A stretch of 64,000 nt of DNA. Origin: Maylandia zebra (lineage: Eukaryota; Chordata; Actinopteri; Cichliformes; Cichlidae). The first letter of the stretch is position 1. Each line of letters begins with the position of its first letter. Under the pieces are notes generated by a model. It was not told the DNA's origin, did not search any database, and saw only the letters and a list, made by a program, of their open reading frames with translations. Made by a program: the position numbers and the translations under genes. Positions 34,801 to 45,242 of the stretch are shown one piece after another. The stretch covers positions 3,611,454-3,675,453 of the forward strand of contig NC_135167.1 of the NCBI RefSeq assembly GCF_041146795.1, in the 5' to 3' direction.

Positions 34801-37800
34801 AGATTAAAACAGAGTATGCCGATGTCTTCACGGGAGATGGCTGTTTGGAGGGAGAGTTAAGGCTCGAGGTGGATGAAACTGTGAAACCAGTGCAGTTACC
34901 AAAACGGCGTGTCCCTATTGCAATGATAAAGCCGTTAAAAAAGGAGCTGCAAGATCTTCAGCGCAGAGGGATCATTACACCAGTAGAATGCAGCACAGAC
35001 TGGATCAGTGGGATGGTTGTGGTCCAAAAGCAGAGTGGGGACTTAAGAGTGTGCATAGATCCAAAACCCTTAAACAAAGCCCTACAACGGAGCCACTTCC
35101 CATTGCCCACCATTGAAGACATTTTGCCAGATTTGTCAAAGGCTAAAGTGTTCTCTGTCTGCGATGTGAAGAGTGGATTCTGGCACGTGAAACTGGAGGA
35201 GGAGTCGAGCTACCTGACAACGTTTTCGACTCCATTTGGACGCTACAGATGGCTGAGGATGCCAATGGGGATAAGTCCAGCTCCGGAAGTGTTCCAGAGG
35301 AAGCTCACACAAGCTTTGGATGGACTGGCAGGGATCTACATCATTGCAGATGATGTGCTGATCACGGGTCAGGGGGACACAGATGCTGAAGCAGTACGTG
35401 ACCATGACGAGAAGCTGAGACAGTTTTTGACTCGTTGCAGGCAGAAAAACATTAAGTTGAACGCAGACAAGTTCAAACTTAAACAGAAGGAGACCACGTA
35501 CATTGGACATCAGCTGACATGCAACGGTCTGAAAATAGACCCAGAGAAGGTTAGGGCTATAGAAAAAATGCCCAGACCTACAGACGTGAAGGCAGTACAG
35601 AGACTGTTAGGTATGGTGAACTACTTAGCAAAGTTTTGCCCACATCTGTCTGACCATTGCGACTTACTGAGACAACTGACACACAAAGACAGTGAGTGGA
35701 ACTGGACGACTCGACATGAAGACGCATTCCAGAGACTGAAAGAGGCTATAGCAGAGGCTCCAGTCCTGAAATACTACTGCCCAGAGGAAGAGCTGACAGT
35801 ACAATGTGACGCTTCTGACAAAGGGTTAGGTGCAGCACTCATGCAGACGGGTAAGCCTGTGGCTTTTGCGAGTAGAGCACTTACACGTACAGAGCAGGGT
35901 TATGCCCAGATCGAAAAGGAGCTTTTGGCTGTAGTTTTCAGCATGGAGAAGTTCCATCAGTACACATATGGTCGTAAAGTGGTGGTACACAGTGATCACA
36001 AACCCTTAGAGACCATTGTAAGAAAACCACTGTTGAGCGCACCCAAACGGTTGCAAAGGATGCTTATGCGCATTCAGAAATATGACATAGATGTGGTGTA
36101 TGTGCCAGGCAAAGACATGTTATTAGCAGACACGTTGAGCAGGGCATATCTTCCAGAGTGCTCACCACAGGGCTCCATAGAGGAGGAAATAGAGAGCATT
36201 AACATGGTCACTCATGCACCCATCTCACCTGACAGACTAAACAGCATAAGGACTGCTACACAAGACGACAAAGCACTACAGATCCTCATAGATACAATTC
36301 ACAGAGGTTGGCCGACAGACAAAAGAGACACTGACGGTGACATCAGACCATACTTCTCATTCCAGGATGAACTGAGTAGTCAGGATGGACTTGTGTTTAG
36401 AGGTGAACGTGTTGTTGTCCCGACTACCATGAGACAGGAGATCATAACTAGACTACACTCGACACACCTAGGTGTAGAAGGTTGTCTAAGGAGAGCCAGA
36501 GAGTGTGTATATTGGCCAGGCATGAACGAACAAATTAAGACTTATGTGACTAAGTGTGACATCTGCAGGTCAGTTGACTACAGACAGCAGAAAGAGACCT
36601 TGGTTCCACATGAGATCCCGACTAGACCATGGGCTAAGGTGGGCTCGGACCTGTTTATGTTTGACAACAAGGACTACCTTATCACAGTGGACTACTATTC
36701 AAACTTCTGGGAAATTGACTATCTCCCGGACACTAAGTCCACCACAGTGATTAGAAAGCTGAAGGCTCACTTTGCCAGACAGGGCATCCCGGACATTGTT
36801 GTTTCAGATAATGGACCACAGTATACGTCCGGTGAGTTTCTGAGATTTAGTCGACTGTGGGGTTTCCAGCATAAAACATCTTCGCCAGGTTACCCTCAGA
36901 GTAACGGGAAGGCAGAATCAGCAGTAAAGACAGCAAAGAGGCTGCTGCTAAAGGCAAAAATGGCAGGGCAAGACCCGTATCTTGCGATTCTGGACCATCG
37001 CAATACACCATCACAAGGCCTGGAGACCAGCCCAGCTCAGAGGCTGCTCAGCAGGAGGACACAGACGCTTTTGCCAACCAGGACGAGCCTGCTAAGGCCA
37101 AAAGTCATTCCAGCCCGGCGGGAGTTGGAGAGGAAACAGAAGCGCCAAAAACTGTGGTATGACCGATCAGCACGAGACATGGACTCTTTGAAGCTAGGGG
37201 ACAGTGTCAGAGTTCAGCCTTTTGACCGCCATTCCACTTGGAGCAGGGGAGTGGTGATTGGGACTGTCGACCCGAGGTCCTATGAGGTTCAGTTGGACTC
37301 TGGAAGTGTCCTGAGGAGGAATCGGAGGCACCTGAGACATGCAGGCGTGGTGGATCAGGAAAATGCCATAACAGACACCGGGGCACTGACCAGGTCAGTG
37401 ACAGCTCCCTCAGACACTCGTGAGCGGCAGATCAAGACTGACGAGGTAACAGGGGGTGTCAGGACAAGGTCAGGCCGCAAAGTGGTTCCACCACTTAGGT
37501 ACAAAGACTATGTTGCATAATGAGGATTTATTGTTTATTGTTTGAGGGGAAGAGTTGTGTATTCTGTGGATATTGATGTTCACTACAGCTTACAGAAATG
37601 TACATGTTTGAATAAGTGGAATGCTTTTGTATTCTTTGAGTGTTTCATATTGTTTTCACCCTCAGTGAGAAGAAGGACAAATCAAAACAAAAGGACTTCT
37701 GTTTTTTCCAAAAAAAAAAAAAAAAAAAAAAAGAGAAGGGATGTAATAATGTGAATTATTGTTTGCAAGATGTTTTGTTCCACAATAGATTGTGTTGCTG

Positions 37801-40800
37801 CACGGACGTTTTAGAGTGTCACACAAGTAAGGATGGTTAGGCTGTATGTTGCTATTGTACATGGCAGAGGACCAATCTGAGTCGCATGACTTGTTAATAA
37901 AACTTACTACCCCGTTGGGTAGGAAATAGATATTCTGGAGTCTGTCGTGAATGAGACCAGAATATAACACCTGGGATGGACGTTTTTGAGGAATTGCAGT
38001 GCGGTGTATCGAAGGGGCAGCTGTTGTTTGTTTTCTGTAGTTTTGTTGCTCTACTTTTAGTTACTTGAGTTCTTGTTGAATTCCCAGTCACCACAATTAC
38101 TCTGACAGTTGTGCCTGTGTTCAGCTTCCCAAACTTTTCTCGATGAAACAAAATATCTGTTTAATAATTTAAAAACAGCTAAAAGACATTTTCCAACCAA
38201 GAGAATTAATAGTACAGTTTAGACTCTGAACTCTTCCATGTCTGTGTTCCTTTTGTGTATTTCTGTACAGACAGAAGACGTCTCGGGTCATCAACTACGA
38301 GGAGTTTCAGAAAGCTCTGGAAGAGCTGGCTCCAAAGAGGTTCAAAGGTCAAAGCAAAGAGGAGGCACTGCAGTCTATCCACAAGCTGGTGGAAGGCCGA
38401 GAGCCTACCAACGTTGGTGTGACGGTGAGACAAGATGCTTGTGTGCCTGTTGTTTTAAAGCTCTAAATCCCACAATAAAGATGCTCAACAGTAAAACAGG
38501 AAATTGTGATTCTATGCTATGTATATTTTGTGAAATGCATCATTTTTCTTTTTGTGCATATGTGTAAAAACAAAAGCAATGAGTCTCCAAAAGAAAAGAC
38601 TTAAAGGTAAGTGATAATGTAGTTATATGGATTAAACCACACTGTCATACTAAGCCACACCCATACTTATATATAATAGTCCCCTCCATGAATCGCCACC
38701 TTACCGTGGTGGGGGGGTTTGTGTGCCCAAGTGATCCCAGGAGCTATGTTGTCCGGGGCAGTTTGCCCCTGGTAGGGTCTCCCAAGGCAAACTGGTCCTG
38801 GGTGAGGGGCCAGACTAAGTGCGATTCAAAACGTCTATGATTGGATTCATTAAGGACTGAGGACCAGGGATACCAGGACTCCACCCTGGAGCTACACCTG
38901 GGGTAGGGCCTCATTTGAGAGGGCAGTAGATAACACAGTGTATTTAAAGTAATGATAAAAAACATCAAGGGGCGAGTGAAGTCGGAAGTTTTATGCAGAT
39001 GATGCATAAAACTGCATCATCTGCATAGAAACGAATTTTTCTGATCAGTTTAGTCGATTTCCCAGCTCCACACTCTGAGCTACAGTTTGGACAGAAGAGT
39101 GTCTGTCTGTGAAAAACAGCAGCATAATCATGAAAACATGATTAGACGAGTATGATTATGTGCTGCTCATATTTTATATTTAGCTCAGCGTTTAATCACC
39201 TCAGGCTCATCTTCTCAGTTTTCAGCTGTAGAAAAACAAGTCCTGAGCTGCTCCACAAACAAGCGTCTTACTCTGCTCTAATATTTCAGAGTCATGGCTC
39301 AATCACAGCTGGTTCATCCATCAGATCACAACTGCACACATCAAAGAGCTCTTATTTTATAATGATGAGGTCCTCAGAGCCTGAGCCAGCAAGAGAGGCA
39401 GTCTGGATCCTCTCCAGATCATTAAACGCTCTTCAGTCATCAGAGCAGATACAGTCAACACTAACCTGACTGAAATGCATGCATTACAGATGACAATCCA
39501 TGAGTAAAAAACACGATCAAGTTACAAGCTTTTGTGTTCATGAAGGAATCAGCGTTATATTATCTATCATATGTCTGTTATCGATTCAAAGTTTTAAAGT
39601 TTTCATGGATTAAAGCAGAACTTCATAGTAAGAAGTTCTTGGTGGCTATCTGTGGAGTTACAAATGACACTGCATGTCATTTAAACTTTACCTATCAGCA
39701 GTACAATATGGGACTGTTGGTGAAATCCATTGTTTTCCTGAGGTGAAAAAGAACTGTTTCATATCCAGATCTACCCGTTCACTCACTATTGGTTCTCACA
39801 CTGATTTGATAACTACACGACTGTAAAAGGCTAAGGAGCAGGCACCTCTTGCTACTTGCTAATCAAGTGGGAATGGTGCTAAATACATGTGACTTTAAAA
39901 ACTATCAGATGCTTTATTTAAATGTCCATATTCTTTAAACTTTGGTTTCTACTACCCTTCCTGTTTGCCTTGTTTTGCCTGCTCTGACATTGGGCCTTTT
40001 TTTCATTCGCTTAGTTTCCAGTTACTCTATCTTATCCTCATTTCAGCTACCTGAAGAAAACTAATGAAGAAAGCAGACATATTATTCTTGTTGTGGTTTT
40101 GCAGTGGAGTCTTCATTTGATGCCCTGGGGCAGAGAGGATTGCATAATGAAGGTGCAGTTTACAGGGACTCAGTGCAGTTAAATGCAGAGGGCTCCGTGT
40201 TATCTAAAATGCTGTGCAATGATCAGAATCATAGCTTAAAGCAAACAACAATTTTAATTCCACTTTAAACTAAACGTGAATCAGTAAGAGTTGCTTTCTA
40301 AGTGGCGTTTGCGTGTTGCACCCATGGTCGTACAGAAAACATAGAAGTTATGAAAAATAGTTGTAGCCACTGTGATATCACTTGTTGACTTCATGATTTT
40401 GCATTTTGATGATTTTTGGAATCACACGTTATCATCAGTGAGTTAAAAAGCAGACGAATAAAACACAACAAGCCAGAATATTTATTGTGTCATCTATTAA
40501 AATGCTCTAAAAGGCTCCAACACCCAAACACACGATCAATAAATAATGTTTAGTGACCTGAAGTAGTGGATGGTTTATGTTAGAGGCTGTAAACATGCTT
40601 TGTAATGTTGGATATGTTAACATGGAACTCTAGAAGGGCCAACCTCATTGTGGCCTCAAGTGGTCATTAGAGGAACAGCAGTTTGTGACGCTTCTGCATT
40701 GTCTTCATTTTTCCCCTCTTGTTAAAAAAACAGAGACGCGTCCTGAAGCAGGGAAGATATTTTTTCTTTTACTGACTTTAATCTAATTTTTCTACTTCCA

Positions 40801-40999
40801 TCAGAAAGTGGCAAAGACAGCAGCGGTGGACCGTCTGACCGACACGTCCCGTTACACTGGATCACACAAGGAGCGCTTTGATGACAGCGGCAAGGGCAAA
40901 GGTCGCGAGGGTCGTGAGGAGATTGTGGAGAACACGGGCTACGTGGGAGCGTACAAGAATGCCGGGACGTATGACACGAAGGTGAAAGCTGAGAAATGA
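31677..40999 (+). CDS. tppp3: Tubulin polymerization-promoting protein family member 3
   Basis: A p25-alpha family protein that binds and bundles microtubules in the cytosol. In mammals TPPP3 is prominent in ciliated epithelia and differentiating tendon cells (family knowledge). Coding exons are 31677-31864, 38271-38424 and 40805-40999. Phases join to give 178 residues, against 176 in human TPPP3. Visible marks are [14 protein letters not shown] near 15-30, [29 protein letters not shown] at about 50-62, [19 protein letters not shown] in exon 2, and the family signature [18 protein letters not shown] with a glycine-rich GKGKG in exon 3. It lacks the long N-terminal extension of TPPP1, which favours TPPP3. 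The start has a good context (A at -3, G at +4). Intron 1 (6.4 kb) holds the foldback element and a complete LTR retrotransposon. zdhhc1 lies upstream, as in mammals. Confidence 0.94.
31898..31975 (+). repeat. Unnamed dispersed repeat, copy 2
   Basis: ATGCAGTTCCTCTAATGTCC, then GGCTCCAAAAGTGAGAG. It repeats the unit at 30954 just inside tppp3 intron 1. Confidence 0.6.
32117..32290. mobile_element. Foldback (MITE-like) element
   Basis: Perfect 22-bp terminal inverted repeats: 32117-32138 (beginning GGAAGAGGATTAGGGCC) and its exact reverse complement at 32269-32290. The interior is a chain of EcoRI-like GAATTCTGACTT units, with a palindrome of about 52 nt centred on GAATTC (32207-32258). It has no coding capacity. 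The whole unit could fold into a long hairpin. It lies in tppp3 intron 1. Confidence 0.8.
32291..33218. other. tppp3 intron 1, left flank of the LTR element
   Basis: No recognisable gene. Short frames at 32375-32683 and 32656-32913 look like chance or old repeat. This is the pre-insertion DNA next to the retrotransposon. Confidence 0.4.
33224..33451 (+). repeat. 5' LTR
   Basis: 228 bp from TGTAATAATGTG to AATATAACA. It carries an AATAAA at 33378-33383 for R/U5 polyadenylation. Matched base for base by 37742-37969. Confidence 0.95.
33452..33468 (+). other. Primer-binding site
   Basis: TGGTGGCAGCGGAGCGG lies immediately after the 5' LTR, where minus-strand DNA synthesis is primed. It matches about 12 of 16 bases of the initiator tRNA-Met complement by eye. 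The tRNA assignment is tentative. Confidence 0.5.
33567..37520 (+). CDS. Retrotransposon Gag-Pol polyprotein (Ty3/Gypsy)
   Basis: One uninterrupted 1317-residue frame. Gag runs to about residue 200, followed by two zinc knuckles (C204-C207-H211-C218, and a canonical CX2CX4HX4C at 225-238). The aspartic protease has the core DCGAS at 304-308. Reverse transcriptase spans about 440-620, with palm Asp in DVKSGFW (533) and catalytic IADDVL at 593-598, where the usual Y-x-D-D reads I-A-D-D. RNase H spans about 742-860 (D748, E783 or E785, D810, D855). Integrase has its zinc site at H964, H967, C997, C1000 and catalytic triad D1028, D1081, E1117 (D-D-35-E), followed by a C-terminal domain. No env follows. 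Gag and Pol share one frame with no frameshift or stop between them. All key residues are present, so the element may be active. Confidence 0.95.
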   Translation: MEGLKSPPTLVLDSSNLSRTWKTWRDEFMLYVELTMDSDGEQKKVSLFSYLVGESGRELLDTLMGDTARDRWTVKDIIEKFDNHCNPVVNETVERYRFFTRNQGTSETIDSYVTELKLLTKTCNFGVIRDSLIRDRIVCGLHNPSLRERLLREKNMTLDACIQHCRAAELSRENSKTISGAAVEEVHAVRGAVRQKRIGDAVDCKFCGRTHEKKKEKCPAYRKKCKKCGRENHFAVKCMARSEQKRRTNVHNVTACESDEYEDVLCVTEADTHASTTKNTDKVRGTQLFAGMLMGKEIVNFQIDCGASCNVMPIHMLSPNTQLEDTQTVLMMYNKSKIKPLGKCKVKLRNPRNQKLYRLEFQVVDKDCKVPLLGKRASEAMKLIKVHYENILKLDSIVTSEHPTANEWNMDQIKTEYADVFTGDGCLEGELRLEVDETVKPVQLPKRRVPIAMIKPLKKELQDLQRRGIITPVECSTDWISGMVVVQKQSGDLRVCIDPKPLNKALQRSHFPLPTIEDILPDLSKAKVFSVCDVKSGFWHVKLEEESSYLTTFSTPFGRYRWLRMPMGISPAPEVFQRKLTQALDGLAGIYIIADDVLITGQGDTDAEAVRDHDEKLRQFLTRCRQKNIKLNADKFKLKQKETTYIGHQLTCNGLKIDPEKVRAIEKMPRPTDVKAVQRLLGMVNYLAKFCPHLSDHCDLLRQLTHKDSEWNWTTRHEDAFQRLKEAIAEAPVLKYYCPEEELTVQCDASDKGLGAALMQTGKPVAFASRALTRTEQGYAQIEKELLAVVFSMEKFHQYTYGRKVVVHSDHKPLETIVRKPLLSAPKRLQRMLMRIQKYDIDVVYVPGKDMLLADTLSRAYLPECSPQGSIEEEIESINMVTHAPISPDRLNSIRTATQDDKALQILIDTIHRGWPTDKRDTDGDIRPYFSFQDELSSQDGLVFRGERVVVPTTMRQEIITRLHSTHLGVEGCLRRARECVYWPGMNEQIKTYVTKCDICRSVDYRQQKETLVPHEIPTRPWAKVGSDLFMFDNKDYLITVDYYSNFWEIDYLPDTKSTTVIRKLKAHFARQGIPDIVVSDNGPQYTSGEFLRFSRLWGFQHKTSSPGYPQSNGKAESAVKTAKRLLLKAKMAGQDPYLAILDHRNTPSQGLETSPAQRLLSRRTQTLLPTRTSLLRPKVIPARRELERKQKRQKLWYDRSARDMDSLKLGDSVRVQPFDRHSTWSRGVVIGTVDPRSYEVQLDSGSVLRRNRRHLRHAGVVDQENAITDTGALTRSVTAPSDTRERQIKTDEVTGGVRTRSGRKVVPPLRYKDYVA
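37709..37741 (+). other. Polypurine tract
   Basis: A long A run followed by AGAGAAGGGA directly abuts the 3' LTR, as expected for the plus-strand primer. The A run (over 20 bases) is long for a polypurine tract and may vary in length. Confidence 0.75.
37742..37969 (+). repeat. 3' LTR
   Basis: 228 bp, identical by eye to 33224-33451, then the CCTGG target duplication. Confidence 0.95.
38271..38424 (+). CDS. tppp3: tppp3 coding exon 2
   Basis: Residues 63-114 ([19 protein letters not shown] to REPTNVGVT). Acceptor TGTACAG, donor GACG|GTGAGA. Confidence 0.95.
38675..38935 (+). repeat. Interspersed repeat fragment in tppp3 intron 2
   Basis: The block from 'ctccatgaatcgccacctta' onward, with 'ggtagggtctcccaaggcaa' near 38771, matches a repeat I remember as common in fish genomes, possibly the 5' part of a LINE. 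No coding part is present. Confidence 0.45.
40615..40695 (-). repeat. Unnamed dispersed repeat, copy 3 (inverted)
   Basis: The reverse complement shows CTGTTCCTCTAATGACCACT, the same core as at 30954 and 31898. Copies 1 and 3 thus lie in opposite orientation on either side of tppp3 coding exons 1 and 2. Confidence 0.6.
40805..40999 (+). CDS. tppp3: tppp3 coding exon 3
   Basis: Residues 115-178, with the conserved C-terminal [18 protein letters not shown] and [13 protein letters not shown]. Stop TGA at 40997-40999. Confidence 0.95.
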   Translation, partial: KVAKTAAVDRLTDTSRYTGSHKERFDDSGKGKGREGREEIVENTGYVGAYKNAGTYDTKVKAEK

Positions 41000-42660
41000 G
41001 TGAGCCGGAGGCCGCGCCCCCTGCTGGGAGCTGACTGGAAGCACAGCTCCCCAACAGCACTTAGTCTGGACCAAACCTTGAACTTTGACCCTTCTATGTC
41101 TGTGTGGATGCCTGTGTGTTTGCACTGGACAGAGCTTTTGTTCATTCTGATTTGCAGATAAAGATGTGGATCTGACAGAGGTGAGGTATTGGCCTCATAT
41201 CAACTCATCAGCGCCCCCCTTAGGCTGAAATATTCATCACACATCTGGACTTCTTGTTCATTCTCACTCAGAGCAAGGAGGTGGGTGATGTAATCAGTAC
41301 CTGCTCTGCTCAGTGATGGTAATCCAGTCTGCAGCATGTGACTCAGTGTTCAGCTCAGTAATAATGAGCTGTTTCTCTGACCTGGCTTCTCCTATTGTGC
41401 TTTCAACCCTGTCCAGAGCCTCATTCATGTGATTCAGATTCTTTCATTCTCCCTATGAAGGCACCGGTGCTGCTGCTAATCTGATTATCTCTATAGTTTT
41501 TATTTGGTTACACAGAAGCAGACTTAAAAACAGGAAACAGCTTCTGCATTTTCTGGAAGTCATTTTAAATCTAATGATACACGTTTAAGTTTGTTGACTA
41601 AATTCCATCTCTGAGGATAACTGCACACACTTTGCTTCCCTTTGAGTCAGTAGCGCCCCCATGGGGAGGCTTTTGTATTTGTCCAGCTGAATGTCCACTT
41701 CTCTTACGAGTCCACTCATGATACTATGCTATCACAATAAGTCACCTGTGATAATGATGGTATCACGATACAGCAACTCGTGATACTTGACACAATGTGC
41801 AACAATCAACGATGCAGAGAAAAATGTATTTATTCTCTGCTTTCATCTTTAATAACACAATAATTCATTTAACGCTGTCCACACTGTTCTGGTTCACTGC
41901 AGTTTAGGGAACGTCCCTGCTCCCTCTTCCATTTCCATGAGGAGTCATGAAATGCTGATTCCAGGAATCCATTTAGCACACCTGCATGTTTGAATAAAAA
42001 TCTCAGTATGTGCAGCTGGTGTACCAATAGCATCACAGGAGGAAGCAATAAAATATCAGGACTGAAGAAGCTTCTTGGATGAGAAGTGAGACGTCTTCAC
42101 GAAACTTAAAGGAGTCCAATCGCTTTATTCCCAACCTCCTTAGACTCTCTATATCGCATTATTGAGACTTCACTCCTCTGCTGTTAGCCTGAATAACTAT
42201 AGTGACGGCTTCATTGCTCACCTCCTTCTATGAGGTTCATGTGTCTGAATGGGGCTGTAATTTGTGTGTAAAGTCGTTTAGCAAATTAAATTCTCACTGC
42301 CCATTACAAAAAAAGGTGTTGACTTATGAATACTTATAGTATATATATATATATAGTATATTCAATCTCCTGCAAAAAAGAAAGTCAAACAAACCAAAAA
42401 GCTCAATCATCTCTGGATCCACATCAGATTAAGATCAAACTGTTTCTGCAGCGCTGAGGCTTCTGAAGCCATGTTTGCATTTTTTTAAATCTTTTTTTTT
42501 GTTATATATAAGTTTTCAGCCTGATTTTTCTTCTGCAAAACAAATATTTTGCATCTTCCCCAAGAGCTTTACGTGTTAATTATTGTTGTTGATGCAGTGT
42601 AAGTAACTTTAGTGAACAAATAAAAGCTTTAAAATGGTTTTCTTGTTTCTTGTTTTTTTT
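41000..42660 (+). other. tppp3: tppp3 3'UTR and candidate poly(A) sites
   Basis: AATAAA occurs at 41993-41998, and again at 42621-42626 where strong T/GT-rich sequence follows (TTTTCTTGTTTCTTGTTTTT). The latter is the best-formed signal and would imply a 1.6-kb 3'UTR. An earlier weak GATAAA-like site near 41157 could end a short form. Not resolved. Confidence 0.35.
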
Positions 42661-43970
42661 GTCCCAAAAGGCATTTGCAGGTCAGTTTTATTTAAAGTGA
42701 TGAGAGAAGACAGTCAGGGGGATGAGGAATAAAGATTTTTGCTGCAAGAGTTCAGCTTTTGCATTCTTTTATTTACATTTTACAAGCCGTCCAAACTTGT
42801 TTGGGAACAGGTTTTGATAATCCTAAGGCTTCCTTGTCTGCATGATACACTTAGCTGGGGCTAGAATACAAATACATTTCACGTATTTGTAGTTTATAAT
42901 ATACAAATAAGCCCTTCAGGTTTCTGGACAATCTGACCGTATTTGTAAAAGACAGAGGACCTTTTCAATCAGATGACAACCAAAGATCCAGATTGACAAT
43001 TTATTTAGAATGAAAGCCTAAAAACATTAAATGACAAATAATAAAATCACACAGAGCAAACTAGCTGTCACGGAGTATTTTGTGTCCATAGCTGAACCTC
43101 CATGGATACGCCATGCACTGTGTATCTGAAGCATAATACCAGCAAAATCACTTCTAATGACGCCTCTGATAGAAGATGCTAATATATATGATAAGAGAGA
43201 AACACCCTCATCAATAATCCGGTGTGAGAGTGTAACATTAATCCTGAATCTCTGTAATATAAATCATGTAAAACCTTTTACTGAATCAGGTTTTATTTAT
43301 GTGTGTGTTGCTGGATTATAGCCCAGAGCGACTCCTGGTTATGGTCAAGCATTCAATAACATTTTTTTCAAATTAAATTCAGTCGTCAAATAAAAAGTGA
43401 TTTGAATGATAGACTGTGTATGCAAGGTGGAAGCAGCTTTAGTTATGAAAAGTAAAGCCTTAAATTTTCTTATTAATGATCAGCTGGAGGAAAATCCTCA
43501 AAAGAAGTCTGATTGCATAGAAGTGTATGAAAAAATGACAGAACTTTTTACTTGACTTATGACCTCAATAAACATTTTCCTCAGACATTTGTGATCTCAG
43601 TCACCAGTTTTGGGTCTTACTGAACAAAACGTTAAAGTTCACTTTGTAAATTATTTTTCCAGTTAGAGTGAAATAGATGATAAAGCAGGGGATGGTTTAA
43701 GGCGTGGCTACTTTGGTCCCTTTGCTTTTTGCACGCTTCATCCATGACATTTAGTTGCAAAACACCAAGATGGTTTTGCCAAAGTGACTCATAATCATAA
43801 TCAAGATTCAGTGCAGAGTCACTGATGTCATACCACTTGGGACAAAATGCAGATCCTTGTTTTTCCCTTCCACTGAAATTCAACATCGCTTCACACGGGA
43901 TGAATCGCACCCCAAACTCCATGCCGATGTTTCCGTAACAAAGATTCAGCAAAGACTATTTTTTATTCTG
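42661..43970. other. Intergenic DNA, nothing recognised
   Basis: No family resemblance. A 106-codon minus-strand open frame at 43632-43952 is the longest here, but has no motif I recognise. Confidence 0.4.
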
Positions 43971-43972
43971 CT

Positions 43973-44575
43973 GCCACTGTCATGGTCCTGGGTCGGTGAC
44001 CCAGTGTTTTTGGTTTTGTGCTTTTACTTTTGATAGTTTTGTATTATGACTGTTGTTTTGGGTTTCCTAGGGTTTAGTTGTGTTTCCTCTGTTTGGTGTC
44101 TTCCCTGCTTGTGTATCTCCTCAGTGTATTAGGTCTCTGTGTTTAGTCCGCGTCTCTGAGTCTGTGTCATTACGCGTATGTGTTTCCTGTTTTACTCTGA
44201 AGGGCTCTGTCTTATGTCAGTGTGTTCTGTTTACGTTCCCCCGCCTCGTCAGCTGTGATGTCTTCCAGGTGTGTTCCCCTCCTGTTTCCCATCCCTTGAT
44301 TCCTGGTGTGTGTATTTATAGTGTGTGTTACCTCGTCCTCGTTCGTCTGCTTCTCGCCGTCCGGGTTCCTGTGTATTTTCCTGTGCCTCCCTGCATCTTC
44401 GTTTCTGGTTGGTTTTGTTAGTTTTGCCCAGTTTAGGTTTTCGTAGTTCCATACTCACCTTTGCCATTTCTGTTTGTATCTACTTCTGTTTAATAAACTC
44501 ACTTGCACTAGAGCTGCCGCATTTTGGTCCTAAATAACTCCCACACGGCTTGCCCCGGCAACCCGTGACAGCCAC
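43973..44575 (+). mobile_element. Solo LTR (593 bp) with target duplication
   Basis: The element at 43978-44570 begins TGTCATGG and ends CCGTGACA (imperfect inverted ends, TG...CA). It is flanked by the 5-bp direct repeat GCCAC (43973-43977 and 44571-44575) and carries AATAAA at 44492-44497 near its 3' end. There is no internal region, so it most likely arose by LTR-LTR recombination. It is unrelated to the 228-bp LTR in tppp3. Confidence 0.8.
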
Positions 44576-45242
44576 TCTATTTTATAGAAGTTTTATTAAA
44601 TATGTTTTAATGTTTTATTTTTAGTCCTAATTTGTTAAGCACTTGTTGACTGTGTGAAGGAAGAACACCCTTAAAACAGGAAGAGACCTTCTGCAGAACG
44701 ATGCTTGCGCGAACTGCCGCAAATGGTTGGGGCGTGAGAGGACAGAGAAGAAAAACAGCGTATAGGCAAATAGTATGGGAGAAAGCAGCACTTAAGGCAC
44801 ATGGAGGAGAAGTTCTCAGTGCATCAGGGGAAGTCCTCCTGCAGTCTGAGCCTCTTGCAGGGTCACCTGATCCTGCCTTATGCTGCAGAAAAATGATTAA
44901 TTGGAGCAACTGATATGTTCTTGTCATGAATAAATTTGTCATGTTCAAGTCAACCTGCAGATGGAGCCTTTACCTCTCATTAATGCTATCAATGCAAACA
45001 GCAGTGGGGAATCTGACCCAACTCACTCTCATTTAAAATTTCACAGCAGTGAAAGTGCTGAGGTGGAGCTGCACATCCAAATATGTTGGAGTGGTACTTC
45101 AGTTTTATGAAAGAATAAAAGACAGAACTTTATCCTGTCTGCACTGAGTTAGGCAAGGTTTAAAGTAGATTTACCTCCAATCATCATTTATTAAATCTGC
45201 ATCCCTCGTAGAGCACCACCCTTGGCCGTCTGTAGCATCCAC

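Larger units (their letters stand above)
33219..37974 (+). mobile_element. Complete Ty3/Gypsy-type LTR retrotransposon
   Basis: The element proper is 33224-37969, flanked by the 5-bp target duplication CCTGG (33219-33223 and 37970-37974). The two 228-bp LTRs begin TG, end CA and look identical. A primer-binding-like TGGTGGCAGCGGAG follows the 5' LTR directly, and a polypurine tract precedes the 3' LTR. One frame codes gag-pol and there is no env. It inserted in tppp3 intron 1 in the same sense as the gene. Identical LTRs mean a recent insertion. Confidence 0.95.

Noticed and set aside
37521-37741. Possible env gene after pol
   Set aside because: Only about 220 bases before the 3' LTR with no long frame. 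The element has no env.
41705-41800. Inverted GTATCACGATAC-type motifs
   Set aside because: Short and imperfect, with no element boundaries.
43632-43952. 106-codon minus-strand open frame
   Set aside because: No motif, no splice context, no family resemblance. Likely chance.
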